Part shown: positions 1 to 5,834 of the stretch, in pieces | How the letters are laid out: each line of letters opens with the position of its first letter | Numbering within the stretch: position 1 is the stretch's first letter | Source of the DNA: Bacteroidota bacterium | GTDB taxonomy: Bacteria > Bacteroidota > Bacteroidia > Cytophagales > Cyclobacteriaceae | Direction: 5' to 3' | Assembly (NCBI GenBank): GCA_024643595.1 | Contig: JAHEMS010000244.1 | Span: 1 to 5,834, forward strand | Length of the DNA: 5,834 nucleotides | Notes under the pieces: model-generated | What the model saw: the letters and a program-made list of their open reading frames with translations, nothing else | What the model was told of the DNA's origin: nothing | Database searches by the model: none | Program-made: the position numbers and the translations under genes

Positions 1-1
1 T

Positions 2-991
2 GGCGTTGCAGAGATCAAAAATGATTATGGAAAAATTTCATCGGCTACGGCCAGCACAATTCTACGGAAAATCGTTGCCCTTGAACAACAGGGCGTTCAT
101 CAGTTATTTGGAGAAAAATCGTTTGATATCGATGACCTGTTTGAGAAAGTAGACGGCCGGGGTGTAATCAGTATGCTGAACGTATCGGACGTGCAGAGCC
201 AGCCTGCCATTTTCTCCACGTTTATGCTTTCATTACTGGCTGAATTGTATCAACAATTACCAGAAGCAGGTGATTTGGATAAACCTAAACTGGTTTTCTT
301 TTTTGATGAGGCGCATTTGCTTTTTAAAGATGCACCCAAGGCGTTCATGGATCAGATCGATCAGATCATACGACTTATCCGTTCAAAGGCCGTTGGTGTG
401 TTTTTCTGTACACAGGTTACTCAGGATGTGCCGGCAAATGTATTGGCCCAGTTAGGTAACCGGATACACCATGTTATCCGAGCGTTTACTCCCAACGATG
501 TAAAAGCACTTAAGGAAACCATTAAGACTTTTCCTAAATCTGAAAATTATGATATGGAACAGCAGTTTACCCAGTTGGGAACTGGCCAGGCATTTATCAC
601 GGTATTGAACGAAAAGGGAATTCCTACCGAAACGGTAGTAACACATCTTGCTCCACCAGCTTCTTTTATGGGGCCATTGTCACAACAGGAATATCAAGGA
701 CAACTGGAGCACTCGGAGATGAATAAAAAGTACAAGGAAGCCGTTGATCCCCGAAGTGCTTTTGAAATGCTCGATGAGAAGATGCAAGCTGTACGTAAAG
801 AGCAAGAGAAACAGGAGGAGGTTAAAGAAGAAAAAACGGTATCCAGAACAGCGAGAAAGGAAAAGAGTACCATTGACGAAGTACTTTCATCACCTGTAAC
901 AAAACAGATTGGCCGGGAGTTAGTTAGAGGCGTATTTGGTATGCTCTTCGGCTCAGCGCCAAGAAGATCAACCTCCCGCAGACGCTATTAA
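2..991 (+). CDS. HerA-like/DUF853 P-loop ATPase (YjgR-type), 5'-truncated
   Basis: The reading frame is open from the window edge, so only the last 329 residues are present. Relatives such as E. coli YjgR are about 500 residues, so roughly 170 N-terminal residues, including the Walker A loop, lie upstream. Visible in order: the GVHQLFGEKSFDIDDL segment (about residues 34-49), a hydrophobic strand with a Walker B motif LVFFFDEAHLLF (acidic pair at about 102-103), the segment GVFFCTQ (about 132-138), and LGNR (about 151-154), which probably holds an arginine acting at a subunit interface. A charged helical stretch (about 258-278) follows, then the conserved tail IGRELVRGVFGMLFG (about 303-317) and a basic end rich in Arg. 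The family is related to hexameric HerA/FtsK-type ATPases, but its cellular role is not well established. The ATG at 173 is internal, because the conserved sequence continues upstream of it. The gene has no evident functional link to the receptors downstream. Confidence 0.9.
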   Translation, partial: GVAEIKNDYGKISSATASTILRKIVALEQQGVHQLFGEKSFDIDDLFEKVDGRGVISMLNVSDVQSQPAIFSTFMLSLLAELYQQLPEAGDLDKPKLVFFFDEAHLLFKDAPKAFMDQIDQIIRLIRSKAVGVFFCTQVTQDVPANVLAQLGNRIHHVIRAFTPNDVKALKETIKTFPKSENYDMEQQFTQLGTGQAFITVLNEKGIPTETVVTHLAPPASFMGPLSQQEYQGQLEHSEMNKKYKEAVDPRSAFEMLDEKMQAVRKEQEKQEEVKEEKTVSRTARKEKSTIDEVLSSPVTKQIGRELVRGVFGMLFGSAPRRSTSRRRY

Positions 992-1027
992 TATTCATTT
1001 TTAAGTCATTTTCCTGACAAAAATCAT

Positions 1028-1058
1028 TTTGCATATGTAAGGCTGGACTATATATTTG
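1028..1058 (+). promoter_or_regulatory. Bacteroidota-type promoter for the FecA-like receptor
   Basis: TTTG at 1028-1031 is followed, after 19 bases, by TATATTTG at 1051-1058. This matches the Bacteroidota primary sigma consensus (-33 TTTG, -7 TAnnTTTG) at a normal spacing. It implies a transcription start near 1063-1066 and a leader of about 55 bases before the ATG at 1121. Its position fits independent transcription of the receptor rather than read-through from the ATPase gene. The match was made by eye and the start site is inferred. Confidence 0.7.
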
Positions 1059-1063
1059 TTGTA

Positions 1064-1086
1064 TTATTTAGAATAAGTCTAAATAA
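1064..1086. promoter_or_regulatory. Perfect 9+9 bp palindrome at the transcription start, candidate Fur-like operator
   Basis: The arms are TTATTTAGA (1064-1072) and TCTAAATAA (1078-1086), exact reverse complements around the 5-base spacer ATAAG. The site begins about five bases after the -7 element, so a protein bound here would cover the predicted transcription start, a typical place for a repressor. The TTTAGA...TCTAAA core resembles AT-rich palindromes bound by Fur-superfamily iron regulators (Fur boxes and Irr-type iron control elements). With a siderophore-type receptor downstream, iron repression is the simplest reading. Another dyad-binding repressor cannot be excluded. Confidence 0.55.
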
Positions 1087-1120
1087 ATATAACAAATTGC
1101 TGCCCCTCAAAAAAGTAATT

Positions 1121-3352
1121 ATGAAATACCTGCTTTTACTTTTCAACTTGTTAATGGTCAAATCTTTAATGGCTCAGGAGCCTGATTCAATCCCAACCCG
1201 AATTCTTTCAGAGATCACCATAGTTGGACAAAAAAGTCAATCAGATATTCACCAGTTGCCTGAAATAGTTGGCACTAATATATATGCCGGTAAGAAAAGT
1301 GCCCTGATAGTTTTAGATAATGTTAAGGGTAATGTGGTGACCAATAACATGCGTCAGGTCCTGGCTAAAGTTCCCGGCATATTTATATGGGAAAGCGAGG
1401 GCAGTGGAATTCAAATTAATATTGCTGCCCGCGGCCTTAGCCCCAATCGGTCATGGGAATTTAATGTTCGGCAAAATGGCTATGACATTGCCGCTGATCC
1501 ATATGGCTATCCCGAAGCCTATTACAATCCACAACTCCAATCCGTACAGCGTATTGAAATTATAAGAGGTCATGGCTCTCTTCAATACGGACCTCAGATT
1601 GGAGGGATGGTGAATTACATTCTTAAAAATGGAAGTGAATTCACTAAGCCATTTCAGGTAGAGTCCTATCAGACAGTGGGTAGCAATGGGCTTTTCAATA
1701 CCTACAATGCTATAGGTGGAAAAACCGATAGAATACACTATTACGCATTTTTTGATCATCGCCATGGAAATGGCTGGCGAGATAATAATAAGTATAACAG
1801 TAACACCGGCTCAGGAACTATTACATATAAAATTTCCAATAGCGTCACGCTATCTACTGAATTTACACGCTGGCATTCTTTAAGTCAGCAACCAGGCGGG
1901 TTAACGGATGAGCAGTTTATCACCAATTCTAAGCAAAGCCTAAGAAGCAGAAACTGGTTTGATCTTACCTGGCAGACAGTGGCATTGTCTACCGATATAA
2001 AGATCAATGAAGACCAGCGGCTGAATGTTAAATTATTTAATATACAAGGAGATCGCAACAGCGTTGGCTTTCTTCCTTCTGCCGGTATTCTAGTTCCGGA
2101 TGAAATAAATACAGCTACAGGCGAGTTTAACGCCCGCACAGTGGATATTGACAATTACAAAAATTACGGTTTGGAAACCAGATACCTGTTGGGTTATCAG
2201 ACGGGAAGATTAAGCCATAACTTAAGTGCCGGGGCACGATGGTATACCGGTACCACACTTCGATACAGGGGAGGTAAGGGAACAACGGGAACGGATTATA
2301 ATATTTCTCTTCAGGATGGAGCTTTATGGACAGGAGATATTGACTATGGTAGCAAGAACGCGGCATTGTTTGTAGAAAATTTATTCAGTGTTACGGAAAA
2401 GTTCACGCTGATCCCTGGCATCCGCTATGAATATTTGTTTGCCAAGGCCAGTGGATATACCGGTTTTTCTAATGGAAATCCTGTCTATCTGCAAAACCAG
2501 GAAAGAAGCCGAGGCTTTCTGATTGCCGGGCTCGGAATGGAATATGCTATTGCAAATTCAACGAAGCTATATGCCAATGCCACGCAATCGTATCGTCCGG
2601 TTCAGTTTGCTGATCTAACTACTCCGCCTACCACGGATGTTATCGATCCTGATCTTACGGATGCAAAAGGATTGAACATGGATATTGGCTATCGGGGAAA
2701 ATTGAAGGATTACCTGGTATTTGATCTTAGTGTTTTCCACCTGATCTACGATAATCGCGTTGGCACCATCAAACAGCAACGTGAAGATGGTACATTTTAT
2801 AATTTGAAAACCAATGTGGGAGGAAGCACTTCCAGTGGAGCTGAAGTTTTTGGAGAACTCAATCTCACCAAAGCAGGTGCGATTCCGGATCATATTGGTA
2901 ACATCAGCTTGTTTGCTTCCTATGCCTTTAATGATGCACGGTATGGCGATTTCAAGGTGATTACAGTAACCAATAATCAACTCACTGAAACCAATTATAA
3001 AAACAAGAAAGTAGAATACGCACCAGAGAAAATTTTAAGGACTGGACTAACCTATGAGTACAAAGGCTTTTTCAGCTGCATTCAATACAGTTACACTGAT
3101 AAACTATTTACCGATGCAAACAATACCGAGGTGCCTTCAGCTAACGGGCAAAATGGATTAATAGATTCATATTCAATTGTTGATGTTACTTTAGGCTATA
3201 AACACCGATCAGGTATTTCAGTAAAAGGTGGAGTTAATAACCTGAGAAATCAAAATTACTTCACGCGGAGAGCTGGAGGATATCCAGGACCTGGAATATT
3301 ACCCGCTGATGGAAGAACATCGTTTATTAGCTTGGGCTATTGTGTGAATTAA
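1121..3352 (+). CDS. FecA-like TonB-dependent outer-membrane receptor (ferric citrate/siderophore type)
   Basis: This is a complete 743-residue protein of normal length for the family. It has a Sec signal peptide (about 1-18, cleavage near SLMA|QE), a TonB box-like segment EITIVGQ (31-37), a plug domain (about 45-168) and a 22-strand barrel covering the rest. The plug carries AARGLSPNRSWEFNVRQNGY and DPYGYPEAYYNPQLQSVQRI, then the FecA-like signature IEIIRGHGSLQYGPQIGG (145-162). The C-terminal GVNNLRNQNYFTRRAGGYPG also fits FecA-like receptors. Such proteins import ferric citrate or related ferric chelates across the outer membrane using TonB energy; the exact ligand cannot be read from sequence. 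The extra N-terminal signalling domain of E. coli FecA is absent and no fecI/fecR genes are visible. I chose the ATG at 1121 over an in-frame TTG at 1097 because it starts directly with MKYLLLLF and a signal peptide. The last residues are YCVN rather than ending in the usual aromatic residue. Confidence 0.9.
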   Translation: MKYLLLLFNLLMVKSLMAQEPDSIPTRILSEITIVGQKSQSDIHQLPEIVGTNIYAGKKSALIVLDNVKGNVVTNNMRQVLAKVPGIFIWESEGSGIQINIAARGLSPNRSWEFNVRQNGYDIAADPYGYPEAYYNPQLQSVQRIEIIRGHGSLQYGPQIGGMVNYILKNGSEFTKPFQVESYQTVGSNGLFNTYNAIGGKTDRIHYYAFFDHRHGNGWRDNNKYNSNTGSGTITYKISNSVTLSTEFTRWHSLSQQPGGLTDEQFITNSKQSLRSRNWFDLTWQTVALSTDIKINEDQRLNVKLFNIQGDRNSVGFLPSAGILVPDEINTATGEFNARTVDIDNYKNYGLETRYLLGYQTGRLSHNLSAGARWYTGTTLRYRGGKGTTGTDYNISLQDGALWTGDIDYGSKNAALFVENLFSVTEKFTLIPGIRYEYLFAKASGYTGFSNGNPVYLQNQERSRGFLIAGLGMEYAIANSTKLYANATQSYRPVQFADLTTPPTTDVIDPDLTDAKGLNMDIGYRGKLKDYLVFDLSVFHLIYDNRVGTIKQQREDGTFYNLKTNVGGSTSSGAEVFGELNLTKAGAIPDHIGNISLFASYAFNDARYGDFKVITVTNNQLTETNYKNKKVEYAPEKILRTGLTYEYKGFFSCIQYSYTDKLFTDANNTEVPSANGQNGLIDSYSIVDVTLGYKHRSGISVKGGVNNLRNQNYFTRRAGGYPGPGILPADGRTSFISLGYCVN

Positions 3353-3385
3353 CCAATTTGCGTAAAGTAGATATTCAAAAATTGG
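3353..3385 (+). terminator. Weak stem-loop after the FecA-like gene, possible terminator
   Basis: CCAATTT (3353-3359), directly after the stop codon, is the exact reverse complement of AAATTGG (3379-3385), with a 19-base loop. The stem is short and AT-rich and is not followed by a clear T run, so factor-independent termination is doubtful. Its place between two convergent genes is the main support. Confidence 0.25.
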
Positions 3386-3387
3386 GC

Positions 3388-3426
3388 ATGATTATAGATT
3401 TCCGGAAAACTAAATTCAGTAATCAT
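3388..3426. repeat. Inverted repeat in the convergent intergenic gap, with an inner palindrome
   Basis: ATGATTA (3388-3394) is the exact reverse complement of TAATCAT (3420-3426). Between them sits the 10-bp palindrome TTTCCGGAAA (3399-3408). The outer arm ends two bases from the stop codon of the AraC-type gene (stop at 3430-3428, minus strand), so it could act as a terminator stem for that gene. No strong T tract accompanies it. Confidence 0.25.
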
Positions 3427-3427
3427 A

Positions 3428-4318
3428 CTACACTTTTCGGGACAGATTCATCAGGTATTTCTTTGGCGTTACGCCATACTTCTTTTTGAAAGCAGCAATA
3501 AAATGACTGGGATTTGCATAACCAATCCGGTAGGCAACTTCGTTGACCTGATACTTTGAGGTATCCAGTAATACCCTTGATTGATCCAGTTTGTGATCGA
3601 GTAAAAACCCAAAAACAGTATTTCCATAAATTTCTTTGAATCCCACTTTCAATTGATATTCATTCAAGCCGGCAACTTTGGCAAGTTCTTTCAAACCCGG
3701 TGGAGAATCCATATGTTTTAAAAGATATTCTTTCGCTTGTTTTATTTTTCGCACCGTTTCCTGATCATTTAGAAAAGGACAAGCTTCCGTATCGGGTTTC
3801 TTATCAGAAAAATATAATCCAAGTATTTCCAATACCTTACCGTGATAATAAAGTTTCTCAGCACTTTCACTAAGATTAACGGAAAAGATTTGATTTAACA
3901 CCACCAGTAAAATGGAAGGGATCTCACGCTCATCATAGAGTTTGGTTTTTGCATTTTCTGGTTTAAGAAAAGGCAAAGCTTCATGCGTGAATAATTTATG
4001 AAGACTTTCCAATCTAATTGAAAAAGCAACAATTCTGGTTTGAGGGGCAAGCCTCAGTTGAAATGGCAAATCCATATCTGGATTATAAAAAAAATAATTA
4101 TGCTGTTTTTCAATGGGACGACTATAATGTGGTCCAAATGCAAATACTCCCGATCCTTCGAGGCAGAAGTAAAAATGAATGATATTTTTATTTACCTGGC
4201 TATCGATAACTACGTCTTCTTCCAGTCTATTTTCTGCTGTTTGAAGATCTAAATCCTCTCGTTCAAGCAGGCATTTTAATTCACCTTTTTGAGTATTTAT
4301 TATTTCTTTGGTTTCCAT
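3428..4318 (-). CDS. AraC-family transcription regulator, PchR-like
   Basis: The protein has 296 residues: an N-terminal sensing region (about 1-180) and a C-terminal AraC/XylS DNA-binding domain (about 190-292). The CPFLNDQE stretch (180-187) introduces a helical segment KIKQAKEYLLKHMDSPPGLK. The first helix-turn-helix lies around 208-232 (LKELAKVAGLNEYQLKVGFK) and the second around 257-280 (VNEVAYRIGYANPSHFIAAF), followed by the family end motif KKYGVTPKKY. The LNEYQLKVGFKEIYGNTVFGFL pattern is characteristic of PchR-like regulators, which in Pseudomonas sense a ferric siderophore and activate its receptor and biosynthesis genes. That ligand class is inferred here, not shown. The ATG at 4318 is preferred to an in-frame TTG at 4333. 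The gene is convergent with the FecA-like receptor and divergent from the second receptor, so its most likely targets are the shared upstream region 4319-4493 and possibly its own promoter. No Shine-Dalgarno sequence is seen. Confidence 0.88.
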   Translation of the reverse strand: METKEIINTQKGELKCLLEREDLDLQTAENRLEEDVVIDSQVNKNIIHFYFCLEGSGVFAFGPHYSRPIEKQHNYFFYNPDMDLPFQLRLAPQTRIVAFSIRLESLHKLFTHEALPFLKPENAKTKLYDEREIPSILLVVLNQIFSVNLSESAEKLYYHGKVLEILGLYFSDKKPDTEACPFLNDQETVRKIKQAKEYLLKHMDSPPGLKELAKVAGLNEYQLKVGFKEIYGNTVFGFLLDHKLDQSRVLLDTSKYQVNEVAYRIGYANPSHFIAAFKKKYGVTPKKYLMNLSRKV

Positions 4319-4342
4319 TACGAGCCGTTTCAATTAAAAAAA

Positions 4343-4389
4343 TAACATAAAATATATACTAATATAACCAATTTACTAAGATTATGTTA
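4343..4389. repeat. 8-bp inverted repeat upstream of the AraC-type gene
   Basis: TAACATAA (4343-4350) is the exact reverse complement of TTATGTTA (4382-4389), separated by 31 bases. The near arm lies 24 bases from the regulator's ATG. The two arms enclose two direct copies of TACTAA. This may be an operator pair for autoregulation or a chance event in very AT-rich DNA. Confidence 0.35.
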
Positions 4390-4409
4390 AAAAATGCCCA
4401 ATAGTAAAA

Positions 4410-4422
4410 TACTAAATTAGTA
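4410..4422. promoter_or_regulatory. 13-bp perfect palindrome within the repeat cluster
   Basis: TACTAA-A-TTAGTA is a perfect 6-1-6 dyad. The 5-base element TAGTA at 4402-4406 also forms an inverted pair with TACTA at 4410-4414 across AAA. The site lies about 70 bases before the second receptor's start, upstream of its weak promoter candidate, which suits an activator site. Its function is inferred from position only. Confidence 0.35.
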
Positions 4423-4431
4423 ACTGTGCAA

Positions 4432-4466
4432 TTTGTCATTAATTATACTTATCAGGGTATTATTTG
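4432..4466 (+). promoter_or_regulatory. Weak promoter candidate for the second receptor gene
   Basis: TTTG at 4432-4435 and TATTATTTG at 4458-4466 resemble the Bacteroidota -33/-7 pair, but the -7 element has one base too many between TA and TTTG, and the spacing of 22 is at the long end. A sub-optimal promoter would fit activator dependence. TTATCA (4449-4454) and TGATAA (4465-4470) form a 6-bp inverted repeat around the -7 region. Confidence 0.25.
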
Positions 4467-4493
4467 ATAATCGGTGTACTAATCTTTGCCCCC

Positions 4494-5834
4494 GTGAAAA
4501 TTTTTCTATTGATGATATGGATTGCGGAATCTCTTGCAATGATTCCAGCGAAAGGTTTCGCACAGGAGCAGCTTTTGGAATCAGACACACTTCCGACTAA
4601 ACAATTAGATGAGTTGATAGTAACAGCAACTCGTAATGAAAGAACTATGGGCTCGTTGCCCATGCCAGTTTCTTTAATTTCTAAGAATCAAATAAAATCA
4701 ATGGGTTCGTTAAGGCTGAATGATGTTTTAACTGAGCAAACTGGATTGGTGGTTGTTCCTCAAGTAAATGCGCAGGGAAACGGAATTCAGATACAGGGAT
4801 TTAATCCTGATTATACATTAATACTCATCGATGGAGAACCCATCATTGGCAGATATACCGGATCGCTGGAGTTGAGTCGCGTAGCGGTTGGTAACATTAA
4901 GCAAATTGAGATTGTAAAAGGACCTTCTTCAAGTTTGTATGGATCTGACGCATTGGCTGGTGTAATCAACATCATTACCGATAGACCTATGGGCACCCGT
5001 GCAAACATGGCAACGCGATACGGAACTAATAATACAATGGATATAAATGGTGACCTGGCCTTCACCAAAAAAAAATTGGGTGTTTATGTTTTTGGAAATC
5101 GCTACCACACCGATGGGTATGATCTCTCACCTGAGAATTTTGGTAAAACGGTTTCACCTTTCACGAACTACACGTTCAATTCAAAACTTACCTATAAATT
5201 AAGTCCGGCAACCGATATCAGCATTGCTGGTAGATTTTTTAATGAAGAACAGGTGTTTCGTTATGAGGTGGAGTCTAATGGAAGTCGTATACGCACGGCA
5301 GGTAATGGTAACACGCGTGATTGGAACTTTAATCCCGTATTGACCCATCGATTCTCGAATCGGTTAAAAACCATTGCACGTTTTTATTCAACCCATTATC
5401 AGACTCAAACTGATTTAAACCTGGAAACAGATGGAAGCCCGTATTATCAGGATGATTTCAAACAATCATTTTCACGTCCTGAGTTAAATGCGGAGTATTT
5501 TATTAATGAGAAAAATATTTTAACACTGGGTAGTGGTTATATCAAGGAGATGGTACAAACATCTCGGTATGGAGATGAAGCAAAGCGATATCAGGCAACG
5601 GGTTATGGATTTTTTCAACATGAATGGTTGCCGGCTGCAAAGCTTTCAGTGATTACCGGCGGCCGATATGACCACAATTCTATTTATGGAAGTCAATTCA
5701 GTCCAAAACTTTCTTCAAGATACGAACTCACCAAGAAAATTACATTTAAACTGAGCGGAGGCGTTGGCTTTAAAGCCCCCGATTTTCGCCAGCTCTATTT
5801 CAATTTCAACAATTCGGCAGCAGGAGGTTATAGT
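4494..5834 (+). CDS. TonB-dependent outer-membrane receptor, CirA/BtuB/HmuR-like, 3'-truncated
   Basis: The frame stays open to the window end, giving 447 residues; family members usually have about 650-750, so the last third of the barrel is missing. A GTG start at 4494 gives MKIFLLMIWI, a signal peptide ending near GFA|QEQ (about residue 23). The ATG at 4512 would lose the basic n-region, so GTG is preferred; there is no Shine-Dalgarno sequence. A TonB box-like segment DELIVTATR (39-47) is followed by the plug (about 52-163), with IQIQGFNPDYTLILIDGEP (98-116) and the hallmark VKGPSSSLYGSDALAGVINI (141-160). Barrel strands begin near 170. GFKAPDFRQLYF (425-436) contains an FKAP motif comparable to the FRAP box of haem receptors and is also seen widely in CirA/BtuB-like receptors. 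The substrate could be haem, a catecholate siderophore or cobalamin; iron or haem is favoured by the neighbours. It is divergent from the AraC-type gene across 175 bases. Confidence 0.88.
   Translation, partial: MKIFLLMIWIAESLAMIPAKGFAQEQLLESDTLPTKQLDELIVTATRNERTMGSLPMPVSLISKNQIKSMGSLRLNDVLTEQTGLVVVPQVNAQGNGIQIQGFNPDYTLILIDGEPIIGRYTGSLELSRVAVGNIKQIEIVKGPSSSLYGSDALAGVINIITDRPMGTRANMATRYGTNNTMDINGDLAFTKKKLGVYVFGNRYHTDGYDLSPENFGKTVSPFTNYTFNSKLTYKLSPATDISIAGRFFNEEQVFRYEVESNGSRIRTAGNGNTRDWNFNPVLTHRFSNRLKTIARFYSTHYQTQTDLNLETDGSPYYQDDFKQSFSRPELNAEYFINEKNILTLGSGYIKEMVQTSRYGDEAKRYQATGYGFFQHEWLPAAKLSVITGGRYDHNSIYGSQFSPKLSSRYELTKKITFKLSGGVGFKAPDFRQLYFNFNNSAAGGYS

Larger units (their letters stand above)
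4357..4482. promoter_or_regulatory. Cluster of TACTAA/TTAGTA repeats in the divergent regulator-receptor gap
   Basis: TACTAA occurs on the + strand at 4357-4362, 4374-4379, 4410-4415 and 4477-4482, and in inverted form (TTAGTA) at 4417-4422. A related TAGTA stands at 4402-4406. The first two copies are 17 bases apart and share a following nAT (TACTAATAT and TACTAAGAT). AraC-family proteins bind asymmetric repeated half-sites with two helix-turn-helix units, so this is a reasonable candidate binding region for the adjacent regulator. It is unproven. Confidence 0.4.

Noticed and set aside
270..646. Short overlapping frames inside the ATPase gene (270-455 + and 452-646 -)
   Set aside because: The conserved DUF853-type frame explains this stretch fully.
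1005..1018. GTCA...TGAC hairpin after the ATPase gene as a terminator
   Set aside because: The stem is only 4 bp and does not extend; the following tract is A-rich rather than T-rich on this strand.
1097..1120. In-frame TTG start 24 bases upstream of the FecA-like ATG
   Set aside because: It would add eight residues before a clear signal peptide; the ATG at 1121 gives a standard MK-hydrophobic start.
1451..2980. Four minus-strand open frames of 79-121 codons
   Set aside because: They are complementary-strand shadows of the FecA-like receptor with no start signals or recognisable domains.
4040..4252. 70-residue open frame on the + strand opposite the AraC-type gene
   Set aside because: It is antisense to well-supported coding sequence and shows no recognisable protein features.
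4319..4333. In-frame TTG start for the AraC-type gene
   Set aside because: It adds only five residues and has no ribosome site; the ATG at 4318 is simpler.
4460..5068. Two minus-strand open frames (4460-4663 and 4811-5068)
   Set aside because: They lie opposite the signal peptide and plug of the second receptor, whose protein sequence is clearly conserved.
1..5834. CRISPR array, tRNA, rRNA, transposase or defence-system genes
   Set aside because: No spaced direct repeats of CRISPR type, no cloverleaf, and no recognisable mobile-element or defence proteins were seen on either strand.

Overview
The window looks like chromosomal DNA from a Bacteroidota bacterium, possibly of the Cytophagales/Chitinophagales type, though that finer placement is a guess. 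Three things point to Bacteroidota: a close match to the phylum's promoter consensus (TTTG, 19 bases, TAnnTTTG) upstream of one receptor gene, start codons without Shine-Dalgarno sequences, and protein families typical of the phylum. There are four protein genes, two of them cut by the window edges. No RNA gene, CRISPR array or insertion sequence was seen.

Layout: positions 2-991 (+) hold the C-terminal two thirds of a HerA-like/DUF853 (YjgR-type) P-loop ATPase. A 129-base gap (992-1120) carries a good promoter followed by a perfect 9+9 bp palindrome at the expected transcription start. Positions 1121-3352 (+) encode a complete FecA-like TonB-dependent outer-membrane receptor. After a 75-base convergent gap with two short inverted repeats, positions 3428-4318 (-) encode an AraC-family regulator of the PchR-like kind. 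A 175-base divergent gap (4319-4493) is unusually rich in TACTAA/TTAGTA repeats and inverted repeats. From 4494 (+) to the window end runs a second TonB-dependent receptor of the CirA/BtuB/HmuR type, missing its C-terminal part.

Taken together, 1121-5834 reads as an iron (ferric citrate or siderophore, and perhaps haem) acquisition locus with two dissimilar outer-membrane receptors and a regulator between them. The promoter-overlapping palindrome suggests the first receptor is repressed by a metal-responsive, Fur-like protein. The repeat cluster between the regulator and the second receptor suggests local control by the AraC protein. These regulatory links are inferred from position and motif only. 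The ATPase gene is probably an unrelated housekeeping neighbour.

I see no clear evidence of a wholly new system. The most interesting material is the regulatory DNA in the two upstream regions.
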